Shown: positions 8,043-17,725, counted from the stretch's first letter. The stretch is DNA of 46,273 nt from Candidatus Nitrosopelagicus sp. (GCA_028343215.1 JAOLYB010000008.1:1-46273), one strand, 5' to 3'. The notes: generated by a model from the letters alone, not told the origin. Numbers and translations are program-made.

Positions 8043-9362
8043 ATGGCTGATTCAAACAAAGAATCGTATGATAAGATTTTCACTAGTCTTGAGAAACACC
8101 ATGAATGGTTTGAAAACTCTATTCCGCTAATTGCTAGTGAGAACATTCCTAGTCCAGCTGTCAGAGAGGCAGTAATGTCAGATTTTGGTAATAGATATGC
8201 TGAAGGTTGGCCGGGTGAGCGAGTCTATGCAGGATGTACCTACATCGATGAGGTTGAAATTCAATGTATGGAGTTGGCACAAAAATTATTTGATGCAGAG
8301 TTTGCAGATGTAAGAAGTGTTTCTGGTGTTGTAGCAAACTTGGCAATTTATTCTGCTTATTCAAATCCAGGAGATGTTATGATTGCATCATCAATTCCTG
8401 CAGGAGGTCACATTTCACATGGTAAAAAAGAACATTCAGGAACTGCAGGATTAGTGCATGGATTAGATATTGAGTTCTTTGCATTTGATCCTGAAGAAAT
8501 GACATTAGATGTTGATAAAACAAAAACTAAAGTTGAAGATTTGAAATCACAAGGAAAACTACCAAAGATTGCAATGTTTGGTGGTTCTGTATTTTTATTT
8601 CCACATCCGGTAAAAGAATTAGCTGAATTTCTAAAGGGTCATGGTATGCACATTAATTATGATGCAGCACACGTTGCAGGATTAATTGCAGGTGGAAAAT
8701 TCCAAGACCCACTTAGAGAAGGAACAGATACAATGACTATGAGTACTCACAAAACTTTGTTTGGACCACAAGGAGGATTAGTTTTAGGATCTGAAGAACA
8801 TGCAGAACCAATCAAAAAAGCAATGTTCCCAGGATTAACAAGTAGTCATCATATTCATCACATGGGTGCAAAGGCAGTTGCATTTGCAGAAGCTTTGGAG
8901 TTTGGGAAAGATTATGCAGAGCAGACAATTAAAAATGCAAAAGCATTAGCTTTAGAATTAAACAATGTAGGATTCAAAGTGTTAGGAGAGAAAAGAGGTT
9001 ATACAGAATCACACCAGACAGTTGTAAATGTTTTAGATTATGGTGATGGTGGAACTATCGAAGCTGATTTAGAAAAAGCAAACATAATTGTTAACCGTCA
9101 ATTAATTCCAGGAGATTTGAAAGCAGGTCGTCACTATATGCATCCAGGTGGAATTCGTTTGGGAACATCTGAGATTACCCGTTTAGGTATGAAAGAATCT
9201 GAAATGAAAGAGATTGCATCTTTATTAAAACAAGTTGTTGTTGATAAAAAAGATGCAGGAGAAATTGCAGCACATGTTAAAGAATTCAAAACAGATTTCA
9301 AAAAGACACAATATTGTTTTGATAACAAACTTGGTGCCTACGAATACGTCAAATTAAGATAA
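8043..9362 (+). CDS. glyA: Serine hydroxymethyltransferase
   Basis: This 439-residue PLP enzyme interconverts serine and glycine, passing a one-carbon unit to a folate or tetrahydromethanopterin carrier. Visible motifs are NRYAEGWPGERVYAG near the N-terminus (substrate and PLP contacts), the aspartate in NYDAAHVAGL, and MSTHKTLFGPQGG with the PLP lysine at about K237. RLGTSEITRLGM near the C-terminus is the conserved arginine block. The length fits the family. It has its own TATA-like box and is divergent from the thermosome gene. Confidence 0.96.
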   Translation: MADSNKESYDKIFTSLEKHHEWFENSIPLIASENIPSPAVREAVMSDFGNRYAEGWPGERVYAGCTYIDEVEIQCMELAQKLFDAEFADVRSVSGVVANLAIYSAYSNPGDVMIASSIPAGGHISHGKKEHSGTAGLVHGLDIEFFAFDPEEMTLDVDKTKTKVEDLKSQGKLPKIAMFGGSVFLFPHPVKELAEFLKGHGMHINYDAAHVAGLIAGGKFQDPLREGTDTMTMSTHKTLFGPQGGLVLGSEEHAEPIKKAMFPGLTSSHHIHHMGAKAVAFAEALEFGKDYAEQTIKNAKALALELNNVGFKVLGEKRGYTESHQTVVNVLDYGDGGTIEADLEKANIIVNRQLIPGDLKAGRHYMHPGGIRLGTSEITRLGMKESEMKEIASLLKQVVVDKKDAGEIAAHVKEFKTDFKKTQYCFDNKLGAYEYVKLR

Positions 9363-9404
9363 AATCAAGATCATTCTTTTCTATAACAAAGCACATCTGC
9401 ATTT

Positions 9405-9908
9405 ATGGCTAGAATGAGTGATGAAGAAATTCGTGAGGAATTAGGGAAAAATGTAGGAACGATACTTGGTTCCGAAAACAGATATGATATTCATCGTTGT
9501 TCTTTTTCTACCGAAGGGATATGGATTGAATGTCAGATATTGTACAAACAGGAAGACGGAAGCTTTCAAAGTTTTGGATATGGTGACAAAGAACTGTGTC
9601 ATATTTACCACATGGAATTTGATACTGGTGGTTTTAATGAGTGGACAGCGCATGGGATTTTTCGTTTAGATTATTCAAAAATTGATTATTCGCCTGATGA
9701 AGTTCTTGAAAAATTAGATGATATGGATTATACAGCGAGTACTGATTGGAACTATGATTTTTACGTTGATCCTGATGATGATGAGTGTATTAAAGTTGAG
9801 ATTACTGGAGATGATATGTCGCCAGACAAAGACGATGTTCCTAGAATTCAGGATTTGAATAGCCAACTGGCTGAGATGGTAGATGACATATGCAGTAATG
9901 ATGATTAA
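9405..9908 (+). CDS. Acidic hypothetical protein
   Basis: This 167-residue, strongly acidic protein is rich in Asp and Glu, with an Asp-rich stretch DPDDDECIKVEITGDD near residues 124-139. It has no signal peptide or membrane segment, and I recognise no known domain. It follows glyA by 42 bases on the same strand and could be cotranscribed. Its 3' end is five bases from the convergent DP2 gene. The function is unknown. Confidence 0.7.
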   Translation: MARMSDEEIREELGKNVGTILGSENRYDIHRCSFSTEGIWIECQILYKQEDGSFQSFGYGDKELCHIYHMEFDTGGFNEWTAHGIFRLDYSKIDYSPDEVLEKLDDMDYTASTDWNYDFYVDPDDDECIKVEITGDDMSPDKDDVPRIQDLNSQLAEMVDDICSNDD

Positions 9909-9913
9909 ATTTT

Positions 9914-12900
9914 TTAATTAACAAAATCAGTTAGCAGTTGTTGTGAACCATCACCTTTTCCAAAAAGTAGTTCAATTTCATCAGATAATGTCATGATTCT
10001 TCCTTTCAGGTATGGATCTACGTCATATTTTGTGACTAGTTTCTTTGCTAATGGAAGATATTTTTCAATTGAAGGTCGAGTAATAGTTTGTAATAGTTTG
10101 TGACCACATGTACATTTTTGAAGTAATGGCATTCGTCTATATTTTGCACCACATGCAGTACAACGAAATTTTTGTTTTGCATATGCACGAATGTTTCCCA
10201 TAATATCAGGAATCAGATGTGTTTGTATCAAATATGAAACAATATCTCTTGTTTCAACTGCATTGATGATATCAGCATTTCTAATTTGTAAATCAAGTTT
10301 GTCAACCATTGATTCCAGTGTTGAATATGCACTTCGTGATTTTGATGTAGTTAGTGTTGTCGTACTATGTGTAAAGAAATGATCATAGAAAATATTTTCA
10401 TCGCCAGTATCTTTTCTCATGGCTAAAGTTTCAATATTTCTGATGTCACCTGATTTTTCATTATTTAATGATGATTCATAAAATTCAAGTGGAAATTCTT
10501 TTGCTACCTCAAAGTTGTGTGCCTGTGTTTGTGCCTCATGTGGTAAAACTATTGGTTGAATTAGTAATGGTGCATCCATTAGTCCACCAATTTTATCAGA
10601 CAAGAACTGTCGTGAGAAGTTCAATAATGCATCTAGTAATAACATGACAGAGTCTGCATCACCATCTGCATCTCTTCTTTTTGCAGAATGCCAAATTGGA
10701 CTAGCAAAACAGACGTGAGTTTTGGTATAACCAATCAGTCGTCCGGTAATTCCTACGGAAGTATGTGGTGCAAGACCAATAACTAAATGACCTAACAAAT
10801 CCTGTGTGTTTTTTTAAATTGTAAAATGGTTGTTTGCCAAAAAACTTCTGCAGTTCAAAATCAATATATTTTGAAACATTAACAAGATATTCGGCACTTT
10901 CATGAGGAATAATTACATCTTGCATCTTTAATTCAATTAATTGCTCATCATTTGTGATTGGATTTCCATCAATATCATTTTCATACCCAAGTTTTGTGAT
11001 TTGTTCAACTGTTGTTCCTATCCAGGAGAGTTTGAAGTGTGTCAAAGGTGAGTTTGTAGCATCAAATCTGACAGTTCCGTCTTTGAAGGCAGATAAACCA
11101 AACTTTTGTCTAATTAGTCCTTTTTCTAGAGGTTCTGGGATTTTTTCTTGATTGATTAATTTATCAACGCCTTTGAATGGTGCTTTTGCACGTATTCCAA
11201 GTTTTTCTTGCGCTGCCATCAGATTTTGTTTTAGCGGGAATTGTTTGTAAGAAAATCCATTTGCATCTCTTTTACATTTTTCACAGTGTTGTGTTTCTAA
11301 TTCATCTTTACAAATTCTACAAATGTAAAATTTTGTAGTTTTATTACCACATTTTGAACAAACAATTCCGATTGATGGAATATTACAATTTGTACAACGA
11401 CGATTATTCAAATTTGTGAAAAATGATTCTGATGCAACAGCGGCTTTCAAAATATCTCTAGTAATTCCACCTTTTTCTGCAACAGGAAATAGTACATGAA
11501 CTGGTGGTTTCATCAAACGGGGTGCGGCTTTTTCAGGTCTTCCAATTCTAACGCCAATTGATTTTGAAAATTTATTCTTTATTTCAATTCCAGTGCTTTC
11601 TGTTAACAATTCTAAAACAGATTTGGCGGTATCAAAATTCAAGGTTGCCCCAAAAATTAGATGGTTTAAGATTTGAACATCAATTCCAGAAATAATGATC
11701 TTATCATCTGTAACTTTGTGCGGAATTCCTAAATTTTCAAGAATTTGTTTTGTTGAAATTTCATAATGAATTTCATTTTCTGATTTTAAGATTGGGTTTG
11801 AAATTTTCTCAAGCTCTTTTGTTGTGATAAAATCCCAATAGTAAAGAAATTTTGGGTGTAATGGAATTTTTAATTCTTTTGAAAGTAAAATGGCATCAAC
11901 AAATGTTGGAGTTTTTGTTAGAAATCCGAGTCTTTCATCATGTTTGGGAAGTTTTGCTTTAAGATATTCGGTCCAAACCTCTTCTACCATTGGAGTTGGA
12001 ATTAATTCTGCGTTGTTTTCTAAAAAGTCACCAAATGTTATTAGAATATCACCTAGATGCAAAATCTTTTCAATGTCATTTTTAATCTGAATTCCGTGTT
12101 CTGTATCTTGGATTTTGACTACATCGCCTCCTTTTAGTCTGACAATAGGCGTCTCAAGTGAGTCAACAAAGGCCACAGTTGCTCCTTTACTTGGTTTGTC
12201 AAGTTTGATTTGTGTTCCTACCGCAATAGTATGATCTAAGATTTCAGCAATCACTGGATGTAACCCAACGCTAGCAAAACCTGTATTGCATGCACGTCCA
12301 TATCTGAGTCGAAAACCTCCAATCTTGTTAGGCATTGATAGTACGGAACGTCCAGTGATTACTTCTCTCATACGTTTTTCAGAAGCATCATCACCAGATT
12401 CACCTTTTTGAACAGCACCTTGAACATTGTTTAGCCACTCCCAACCTTCCAAGTTATACTTTTCAATTCGCTTTAGGAGTTTTTTTGATCTTCCAATTAA
12501 TCCATCATTTAGTACACGTAATGCACCACCTCTTACTCGATCTGTTTTAATTCGAGTCATGTTACGATGATTAACTACTTCATCCGGGTCTGTTCCTTCT
12601 CCTTCAAGTTCAACAGGTAAGTTTGAAATCACGGTTTTGATGTCATCATCAGATACATGAAATTGAAAACTTTGTTTTGCTTCACTTTCATAGATTCGAA
12701 GTTCTTCTACGAATCTTCCAGTCTCATCATCAAAACAATCCGCTTGATATTTTTCGAGTCCAACTGCACGTCTCACATGATCAGCAATTAACATTGTAAC
12801 AGCAGATTCAGTTCCTCCTGCAGACCTCATTGGTCCTGCAATGGATACAGAAAGATACTGAGTACCATCTTTGTTATTTTTAATTTTAATCTCACTAATT

Positions 12901-13292
12901 CCTTGTAGGGGGGCAATTGTCACACCTTCTGTTACAATAGCTAATCCAACCCTAACTGCATGATCTAATCTATCTTCTAAACTTGCATCTGGAGATTGGT
13001 ACTTTCCTAATGCAATTTCCTTTGACATTATCAAAGCAGCATTTTCTTTTCCGGTTTTATCTAGTAACTCACGAAGGGGCGTAGAAATGTCAATATCATG
13101 CATTTTAGCTACTCGTTCCGCCAAATCAAATGCGATTTTCGGCTCTATTATTCCAGAAGAGTCTAAAAGCGTTGATTTTGCAACTGCTGCGGTCTCAAAC
13201 TCCTTGTAGACCTGTTGTGATAGTTCTTCATAATAGTCAGAGTAGTTTTGAGGAACCTTGATTTCTTTAAGATAATTTGCGGTGGTAGACAT
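9914..13292 (-). CDS. polC: DNA polymerase D large subunit DP2, frameshifted at 10809-10815
   Basis: DP2 is the catalytic subunit of archaeal polymerase D. Two frames together encode it: 13292-10701 (N-terminal part) and 10798-9914 (C-terminal part). Their sequences join smoothly if the seven-base T/A run at 10809-10815 is read as six, giving FYNLKN then TQDLLGHLVIGLAPHTS, and a protein of 1125 residues, normal for the family. The second part holds the catalytic carboxylates in KRRDADGDADSV and a CxxC/CxC zinc site (CTACG, CTCGHK). The first part has a zinc-finger cluster (CTNCN, CSKCG, CRICK, CEKCK). As this is an essential gene, the break is most likely a sequence error. It lies downstream of GGGP synthase, eight bases apart. 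Confidence 0.9.
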
Positions 13293-13300
13293 GTAGAAGG

Positions 13301-14041
13301 TTAGTTTTTGATGGCTTTGGCTATTTCGGTTAGTTTTTCCAAGTTTTTACTATCCTCAAGAAGGGTCCCAATTACCAAAGCGTCTGCTCCTGCATCAGTC
13401 AATGATTTTGCGGTTTGAGCATCACGAATGCCTCCACCTACGATTAAAAATCCTTGAAAGACCTTTCTTACAGTTGCAACCATTTCTGGAGTTACGTTGG
13501 TTTTTGCACCAGAACCTGCCTCCAAATAGACAAATCTCATACCAAAAAATTGGGCTGCTAAAGAGTATGCAGCTGCGATTTTCGGCTTATCAAATGGTAT
13601 TCCTCTAACATTACCTACAAACCAAGCAGATGTTCCTTCTCCAATTACTAAATATGATGTTGGGAGAGGTTCTAAACCGAATTTGAGGACGTTTGGAGCA
13701 CCAAGGGCTTGTGCCTGTGTAATGTAATATGGATTCTCAGAGTTCATTAAGGAACTAAACAGTATGGCGTCTGCCTGAGGCACAACACCGGTAATGTTGC
13801 CAGGAAATAGAATAATGGGAATATTTACTGCACTTTTGAGGTTTTTGACTACCTCGGCCATCTCCATCTGATCAGTTGCAGATGAACCGCCTACCAGTAT
13901 TGATGCTGCACCTATTTCTTCAACATCTTTGGCTAGTTTAACAGCAGAATCTATCTGAGATACCTCTGAATCGATTAATACGAATAGTAATGGGGATTTT
14001 TTACGCTCAGAAATGAGTAATTCTTCTACTTTTCCAGTCAT
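13301..14041 (-). CDS. Geranylgeranylglyceryl phosphate synthase
   Basis: This 246-residue TIM-barrel prenyltransferase makes the first ether bond of archaeal lipids, joining sn-glycerol-1-phosphate to geranylgeranyl diphosphate. The phosphate-binding and core motifs are visible: FVLIDSEVSQID, ILVGGSSATDQ, IILFPGN, YLEAGSGA and VGGGIRDAQTA, followed by GADALVIGT. It is the upstream gene of a two-gene operon with DP2, whose ATG lies eight bases after this stop. The divergent neighbour starts 64 bases away. Confidence 0.94.
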   Translation of the reverse strand: MTGKVEELLISERKKSPLLFVLIDSEVSQIDSAVKLAKDVEEIGAASILVGGSSATDQMEMAEVVKNLKSAVNIPIILFPGNITGVVPQADAILFSSLMNSENPYYITQAQALGAPNVLKFGLEPLPTSYLVIGEGTSAWFVGNVRGIPFDKPKIAAAYSLAAQFFGMRFVYLEAGSGAKTNVTPEMVATVRKVFQGFLIVGGGIRDAQTAKSLTDAGADALVIGTLLEDSKNLEKLTEIAKAIKN

Positions 14042-14105
14042 GCTTCACGTTTAATGATGACCCTTTAAGTTTTATTCAAGTATCGGTATACAGATTTGTA
14101 TAGCT

Positions 14106-14468
14106 ATGAGCGACCCCAGTAATTCTAATTTTTCTAATATTTTAAAGGAAATCATCAAAAAATCACTATTTACAGAGAGACAAATTGAAATTATTCTAAA
14201 ATCAAAGAATCTTTCTGATGTCGAATTTACTATGACTAAAGGCGCCTATTACAGGCAGGTTTCTCAGTCTAGGGATAAGCTTTCAGGCTTGTATTATTCA
14301 TTCATAGTTCTAGGCATACTAGGCGTGGTTTTGCCTGATGATATCGATGTAATATCACAACTCTCCGAACGAATGAGTGTGATAAAAGATGGTGATGTTT
14401 TCCCTGAGAAGGAACAAGAAATCATTAGTGTGATAGAGCGTGTAGTCAAGCAGACTACAGCAATGTGA
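14106..14468 (+). CDS. Small conserved-type protein with helix-turn-helix character
   Basis: This 120-residue protein has a stretch TERQIEIILKSKNLSDVEFT followed by TKGAYYRQVSQSRDKL (about residues 22-61), which reads like a DNA-binding helix-turn-helix. A hydrophobic helix (YSFIVLGILGVVLP, about 64-77) follows. No enzymatic motif is visible. It is the first of a run of small putative regulators leading up to the probable origin of replication. DNA binding is inferred from the pattern only. Confidence 0.65.
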   Translation: MSDPSNSNFSNILKEIIKKSLFTERQIEIILKSKNLSDVEFTMTKGAYYRQVSQSRDKLSGLYYSFIVLGILGVVLPDDIDVISQLSERMSVIKDGDVFPEKEQEIISVIERVVKQTTAM

Positions 14469-14479
14469 TTTTGTGCCTG

Positions 14480-14573
14480 TGAGGAATATTTCTTGTGTAA
14501 TAGTGTGATGAGGTTTTGGTTACTCTAAGTGTGAAATAATGTTGTCCTATCACGATAAATCACAAATTCCTCA
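14480..14573. repeat. Widely spaced 8-bp inverted repeat in a short intergenic region
   Basis: TGAGGAAT at 14480-14487 is mirrored by ATTCCTCA at 14566-14573, just before the start at 14583. The spacer also has several GTGAT/ATCAC half-sites. This could be an operator or a small hairpin RNA, but the spacing is long and chance is possible. Confidence 0.3.
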
Positions 14574-14582
14574 TGATATGTC

Positions 14583-15176
14583 ATGTTAGTTGAGATTCCA
14601 GACTTGGACGTGATATTCGGTCTCATATTGGCCTTCATAGGCGGATTATTCACATTATTCGTTTATTCTAAATTAAAGGCAGTTTCAGCCTCTAACGACC
14701 AAACAAAGGCAGATTCAGAGCGTTTAGAGTTCTATGAAAGACAGTTAATTGATCTTAAAATTAAATTAGATGCAATTGACTTGGAAAATCTTAGCTTTTC
14801 TCAAGAAATACCACAAAATATTGTAAGAAATGAGGAAAAACCGGTCCAAGTTGTAGAGAAACCGGCCCAAGTTGTGCCTGAGCAGACTCTAGTTCAGCCT
14901 AGAGTAGAAAGAACACCTAACATGAGTAGTGGTGATATTGTTGAGGCGGTATTGAGACTAATCACAGACAGGTCACGCACATCACGTGATATTCAAATCA
15001 CACTAGGTAAGAGTAGAGAGCATATTTCGAGGACAATGAAGAAAATGTCTGATGATGGGTTGGTGGAGAGAAACACCAACGCAAAGCCATACAGCTACTC
15101 AATTACCCAAACTGGCCGTTCCAGGTTGTCTGGATCAGGTGCAGCAACACAAACTATAGCCCCACAGACCTCCTAG
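14583..15176 (+). CDS. Membrane-anchored winged-helix protein
   Basis: This 197-residue protein starts with a single membrane helix (residues about 8-30, VIFGLILAFIGGLFTLFVY). A coiled-coil (about 38-75) and a Pro/Val-rich linker with a near-duplicated segment (EKPVQVVEKPAQVV) follow. The C-terminal winged helix at about 118-185 reads DIVEAVLRLITDRSRTSRDI, then SREHISRTMKKMSDDGLVER and a wing. This layout places a DNA-binding domain at the membrane. A role in transcription, or in tethering DNA near the origin, is possible. Neither has direct support. Confidence 0.75.
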   Translation: MLVEIPDLDVIFGLILAFIGGLFTLFVYSKLKAVSASNDQTKADSERLEFYERQLIDLKIKLDAIDLENLSFSQEIPQNIVRNEEKPVQVVEKPAQVVPEQTLVQPRVERTPNMSSGDIVEAVLRLITDRSRTSRDIQITLGKSREHISRTMKKMSDDGLVERNTNAKPYSYSITQTGRSRLSGSGAATQTIAPQTS

Positions 15177-15340
15177 TTGGATAAAATCAAGGTAATTTTC
15201 ATGATCTGATAGGTTTTTTGACTTTGTTGAATTGTGTTTGAGATGTTGATTTTTTGATGGTTTTACTCATATTTTCTATTGTAATTTATAATATAATTAT
15301 AAACATAATTAATTAATACTAGTTTATCATATATTATGAT

Positions 15341-15499
15341 ATGAGTGAGGTTCCTGAAGAATTAGTAAAGATAACATCAGGTGGAACCATCTCCATACCT
15401 AAGCAATTTAGACGATATTTAGAGATGCAGAAGGGTGATTACCTCAAAATAGGCCTGGAAGGAGACCATTTAGTGGTCCGAAAAGTGCGTATTTCTTAG
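15341..15499 (+). CDS. AbrB/SpoVT-like small DNA-binding protein
   Basis: This 52-residue protein contains the pattern LVKITSGGTISIPKQFRRYL followed by GDYLKIGLEGDHLVVRK. That is the swapped-hairpin AbrB fold: a beta-strand, the G-x-I-x-I-P-K-x-F-R core, the G-D turn and a closing strand. Such domains dimerise and bind DNA as regulators, chromatin factors or antitoxins. No toxin-like gene is adjacent. The ATG at 15341 is preceded by a very AT-rich stretch with TATA-like sequences. The stop overlaps that of the convergent 133-residue gene by four bases. Confidence 0.8.
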   Translation: MSEVPEELVKITSGGTISIPKQFRRYLEMQKGDYLKIGLEGDHLVVRKVRIS

Positions 15500-15897
15500 T
15501 TTTCTGAAAGTTTTGGGGCGGTATTTGTAAGTTTTAGAGTGTGATAAGCCCATTCTCTGCCTTTTTTGGCTCTTTCAACCTTGTTTTTAGAGGTAAATCT
15601 GGCCAAATATGTCGAAATTACGCTAAGTTTGATTGGTTGGTTGTATTCATCTTCATATTTCTCTAGTATGTCTGAAGAGGTGAATTTGCCGGTTGGGTAG
15701 TATTTGTCTACTATATGCCATATCTTACCTCCAACTGACTCTACCCCAGGGTTGTCTGCAGTTTCTTCAATATTCATCAAGTCTAGTAAATCGAAAATTT
15801 TGAGGACTTTATCACGATTGATGTTACCCTCCAAGTTGAACTTGTACTTGGCCCCATCCTTGTCCTCTAGATCTATTCTAATTCTTTTTCCTGCCAT
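15496..15897 (-). CDS. Origin-adjacent hypothetical protein with possible winged-helix region
   Basis: This 133-residue basic protein has an N-terminal beta-rich segment (RIRIDLEDKDGAKYKFNLEG) and then helices. A C-terminal part, about residues 62-120 (KIWHIVDKYYPTGKFTSSDI to VERAKKGREWAYHTLKL), has the rhythm of a winged helix with recognition helix LSVISTYLARF. I recognise no named family. Its start faces the probable replication origin, and orc1/cdc6 lies on the other side. A DNA-related role is an inference from fold impression and position. Confidence 0.65.
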   Translation of the reverse strand: MAGKRIRIDLEDKDGAKYKFNLEGNINRDKVLKIFDLLDLMNIEETADNPGVESVGGKIWHIVDKYYPTGKFTSSDILEKYEDEYNQPIKLSVISTYLARFTSKNKVERAKKGREWAYHTLKLTNTAPKLSEN

Positions 15898-16056
15898 TCA
15901 GATCAATAAGGATCCAACCTTAACTCATCAACTGATCTTCTGAGATTTGTTAACTAACAGGTTTGTTAACATTGACTGCCTAGCCCACGCCTGAGTGTTT
16001 TTTTGTTATTAACAAAACTACCTCCTATACCCTCCAAATTTGGGGATATATTACGC

Positions 16057-16078
16057 CTAGACTGGAAATAGGGGGGTG
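16057..16078 (+). repeat. ORB-like repeat 1
   Basis: CTAGACTGGAAATAGGGGGG followed by TG. It shares the TGGAAA core and the downstream G-string of archaeal origin recognition boxes. It is near-identical to the copy 61 bases further on. Confidence 0.7.
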
Positions 16079-16117
16079 ATTTTACGATATTAACAATGTT
16101 AACAACCATCTTCACGA

Positions 16118-16139
16118 CTAGACTGGAAATTAGGGGGTA
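16118..16139 (+). repeat. ORB-like repeat 2
   Basis: CTAGACTGGAAATTAGGGGG followed by TA. It has the same core as repeat 1, in direct orientation, differing by an inserted T and one fewer G. Confidence 0.7.
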
Positions 16140-16259
16140 AAATGGGCTTCCTTTCACTTTCCTTAACACATCCTTAACAGTTGTTAACTATCCCAGGCAT
16201 TTTAGATTTTTCGTAAAATTCCCTCACAGATTTCCTTTTTTATTTTCATTTTTTGATAT

Positions 16260-16284
16260 CCCACACACCTATCTTTCCAGTGTT
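16260..16284 (-). repeat. Diverged ORB-like repeat in inverted orientation
   Basis: Read on the minus strand it gives ACTGGAAAGATAGGTGTGTG, which keeps the ACTGGAAA core and a partly degenerate G-rich tail. It faces repeats 1 and 2 across a T-rich tract. Confidence 0.5.
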
Positions 16285-16489
16285 ACCTTTTCTAATTTTT
16301 TTGAAATGAGAATTCATGTTCATACTAATTTTATTTTATTTTATTATACAATCTAGTTTATCATTAGAAATGAAGGTGTCTGGGAGCGATCCTATCGATC
16401 TGAGAAGAGTCAACAAGAACGATCAGTCTTGTGAAGTTTTTCAAAAAGATCAGTTGAACTGTTGTTTTGAAATATAATATGATCTCAAC

Positions 16490-17725
16490 ATGAGTACAAC
16501 CACAATCGATCCAATTGACCGTCTTTTAGATGCAGCCCAAAACGGCAAAACTCTAATCAAGAATAGAGACGTACTTCACTTTACATTCATGCCTAATCAG
16601 ATACTTCACAGGGACCCTGAGCAGGAAAAAATCACTCAATCTTTACTTCCAATTTTAATGGAATCAAGACCATCAAACTTACTGGTGTATGGCAAGCCTG
16701 GAACAGGCAAGACTCTGGTAATTAAGAAAGTACTCTCAAAAATCCAAAAAAGGGTTGAAGAGGGATCATTTCCAATTAAACTAGCATATACAAACGCAAA
16801 ACAAGAGACAACACTATACGGATTGTTGGTCTCCTTTGGAAGACAACTAGGCCTAGGAAGTCAAAAAACCAACGATGAAAAGATGTGGCTTCCAAGCACA
16901 GGCCTATCAATAAGTGAAGTATTCAACAGAATTCTCTACGTTTTAGACAAGAACGAAACAAACGCAGTATTCGTAATTGATGAAATTGATTACTTGGCAG
17001 AATTAATCCAAAAAACAGGCAAAGATGTTCTTTATCAAATTACCAGAGCAAACGAGAGACTAACCACAGGCTCATTAACACTAATTGGTGTATCAAATGA
17101 CCTCACCTTCAAAGAAAGACTAGATCCACGTGTCATTAGTAGTTTGAGTGAGGAAGAAGTCATATTCACAAATTACAATCTACCACAAATCAAAGAGATA
17201 CTCGATGCTAGAATTGAGGTGGCATTTGAACAAAACATAGTCTCAGATGCAGCATTAAACCTCTGTTCTGCTATGGCTGGAAGAGAATCAGGAGACGCTA
17301 GACGTGCATTAGACCTTCTTCGAGTAGCAGCCGAGATAGCAGAAAGAACCCAAATGCCAACCGTCTCTGAAGACCATATCAGAATGGCAGCAGAAAAGAT
17401 TGAGGAAAACAAAGAGGTTGTAGCACTTCGTTCCTATCCATTACATGAAAAGTTGCTAATCTTAGCAATTATGAAATCATCAGAGATATCCACAGGAGAA
17501 GTATATTCAACCTACAAAAATCTCTGTAAAGATATTCGCCAAAAAGAGCTCACTCAAAGAAGAGTCACTCAAATGCTCAGTGAGATAGAAATGTCAGGAA
17601 TCATTGCCGGCAGAATCGTCCACCAAGGAACACATGGAAACACAAAGAAATTCAGAATTACAGTCTCACCAGATATGGTAAAAACTACCTTCAAAGATGA
17701 GATGCTACTACAAGATATTCTCTAA
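16490..17725 (+). CDS. cdc6: Orc1/Cdc6 replication initiator
   Basis: This 411-residue AAA+ protein binds origins and loads MCM helicase. Walker A is GKPGTGKT (about 66-73) and Walker B is VFVIDEIDYL (about 161-170). A sensor region SLTLIGVSND is near 200, and GDARRALDLLRVAA is near 265. The C-terminal 100 residues (from about 305) form the winged helix with RRVTQMLSEIEMSGII. An AT-rich TATA-like stretch lies at about 16468-16480, before the ATG. It lies directly downstream of the putative origin and ends in a four-base overlap with the convergent DP1 gene. Confidence 0.95.
   Translation: MSTTTIDPIDRLLDAAQNGKTLIKNRDVLHFTFMPNQILHRDPEQEKITQSLLPILMESRPSNLLVYGKPGTGKTLVIKKVLSKIQKRVEEGSFPIKLAYTNAKQETTLYGLLVSFGRQLGLGSQKTNDEKMWLPSTGLSISEVFNRILYVLDKNETNAVFVIDEIDYLAELIQKTGKDVLYQITRANERLTTGSLTLIGVSNDLTFKERLDPRVISSLSEEEVIFTNYNLPQIKEILDARIEVAFEQNIVSDAALNLCSAMAGRESGDARRALDLLRVAAEIAERTQMPTVSEDHIRMAAEKIEENKEVVALRSYPLHEKLLILAIMKSSEISTGEVYSTYKNLCKDIRQKELTQRRVTQMLSEIEMSGIIAGRIVHQGTHGNTKKFRITVSPDMVKTTFKDEMLLQDIL

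Larger units (their letters stand above)
15898..16489. other. Probable replication origin (oriC), intergenic region upstream of orc1/cdc6
   Basis: This 592-base region is the longest non-coding stretch in the window. It contains two direct ORB-like repeats (16057-16078 and 16118-16139) and a third related copy in opposite orientation (16260-16284). Between these lies a T-rich tract at about 16228-16258 that could be the unwinding element. A second AT-rich tract is at 16326-16350. Nine TTAAC boxes lie between 15920 and 16188. An Orc1/Cdc6 gene follows directly. Archaeal origins commonly sit next to orc1/cdc6 and carry ORB repeats flanking an AT-rich segment. The assignment is inference from this architecture. 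Confidence 0.75.

Noticed and set aside
14480-14573. Rho-independent-type terminator between 14468 and 14583
   Set aside because: The 8-bp inverted repeat has a 78-base spacer and no T-run, so it is not a terminator; kept only as a low-confidence repeat.
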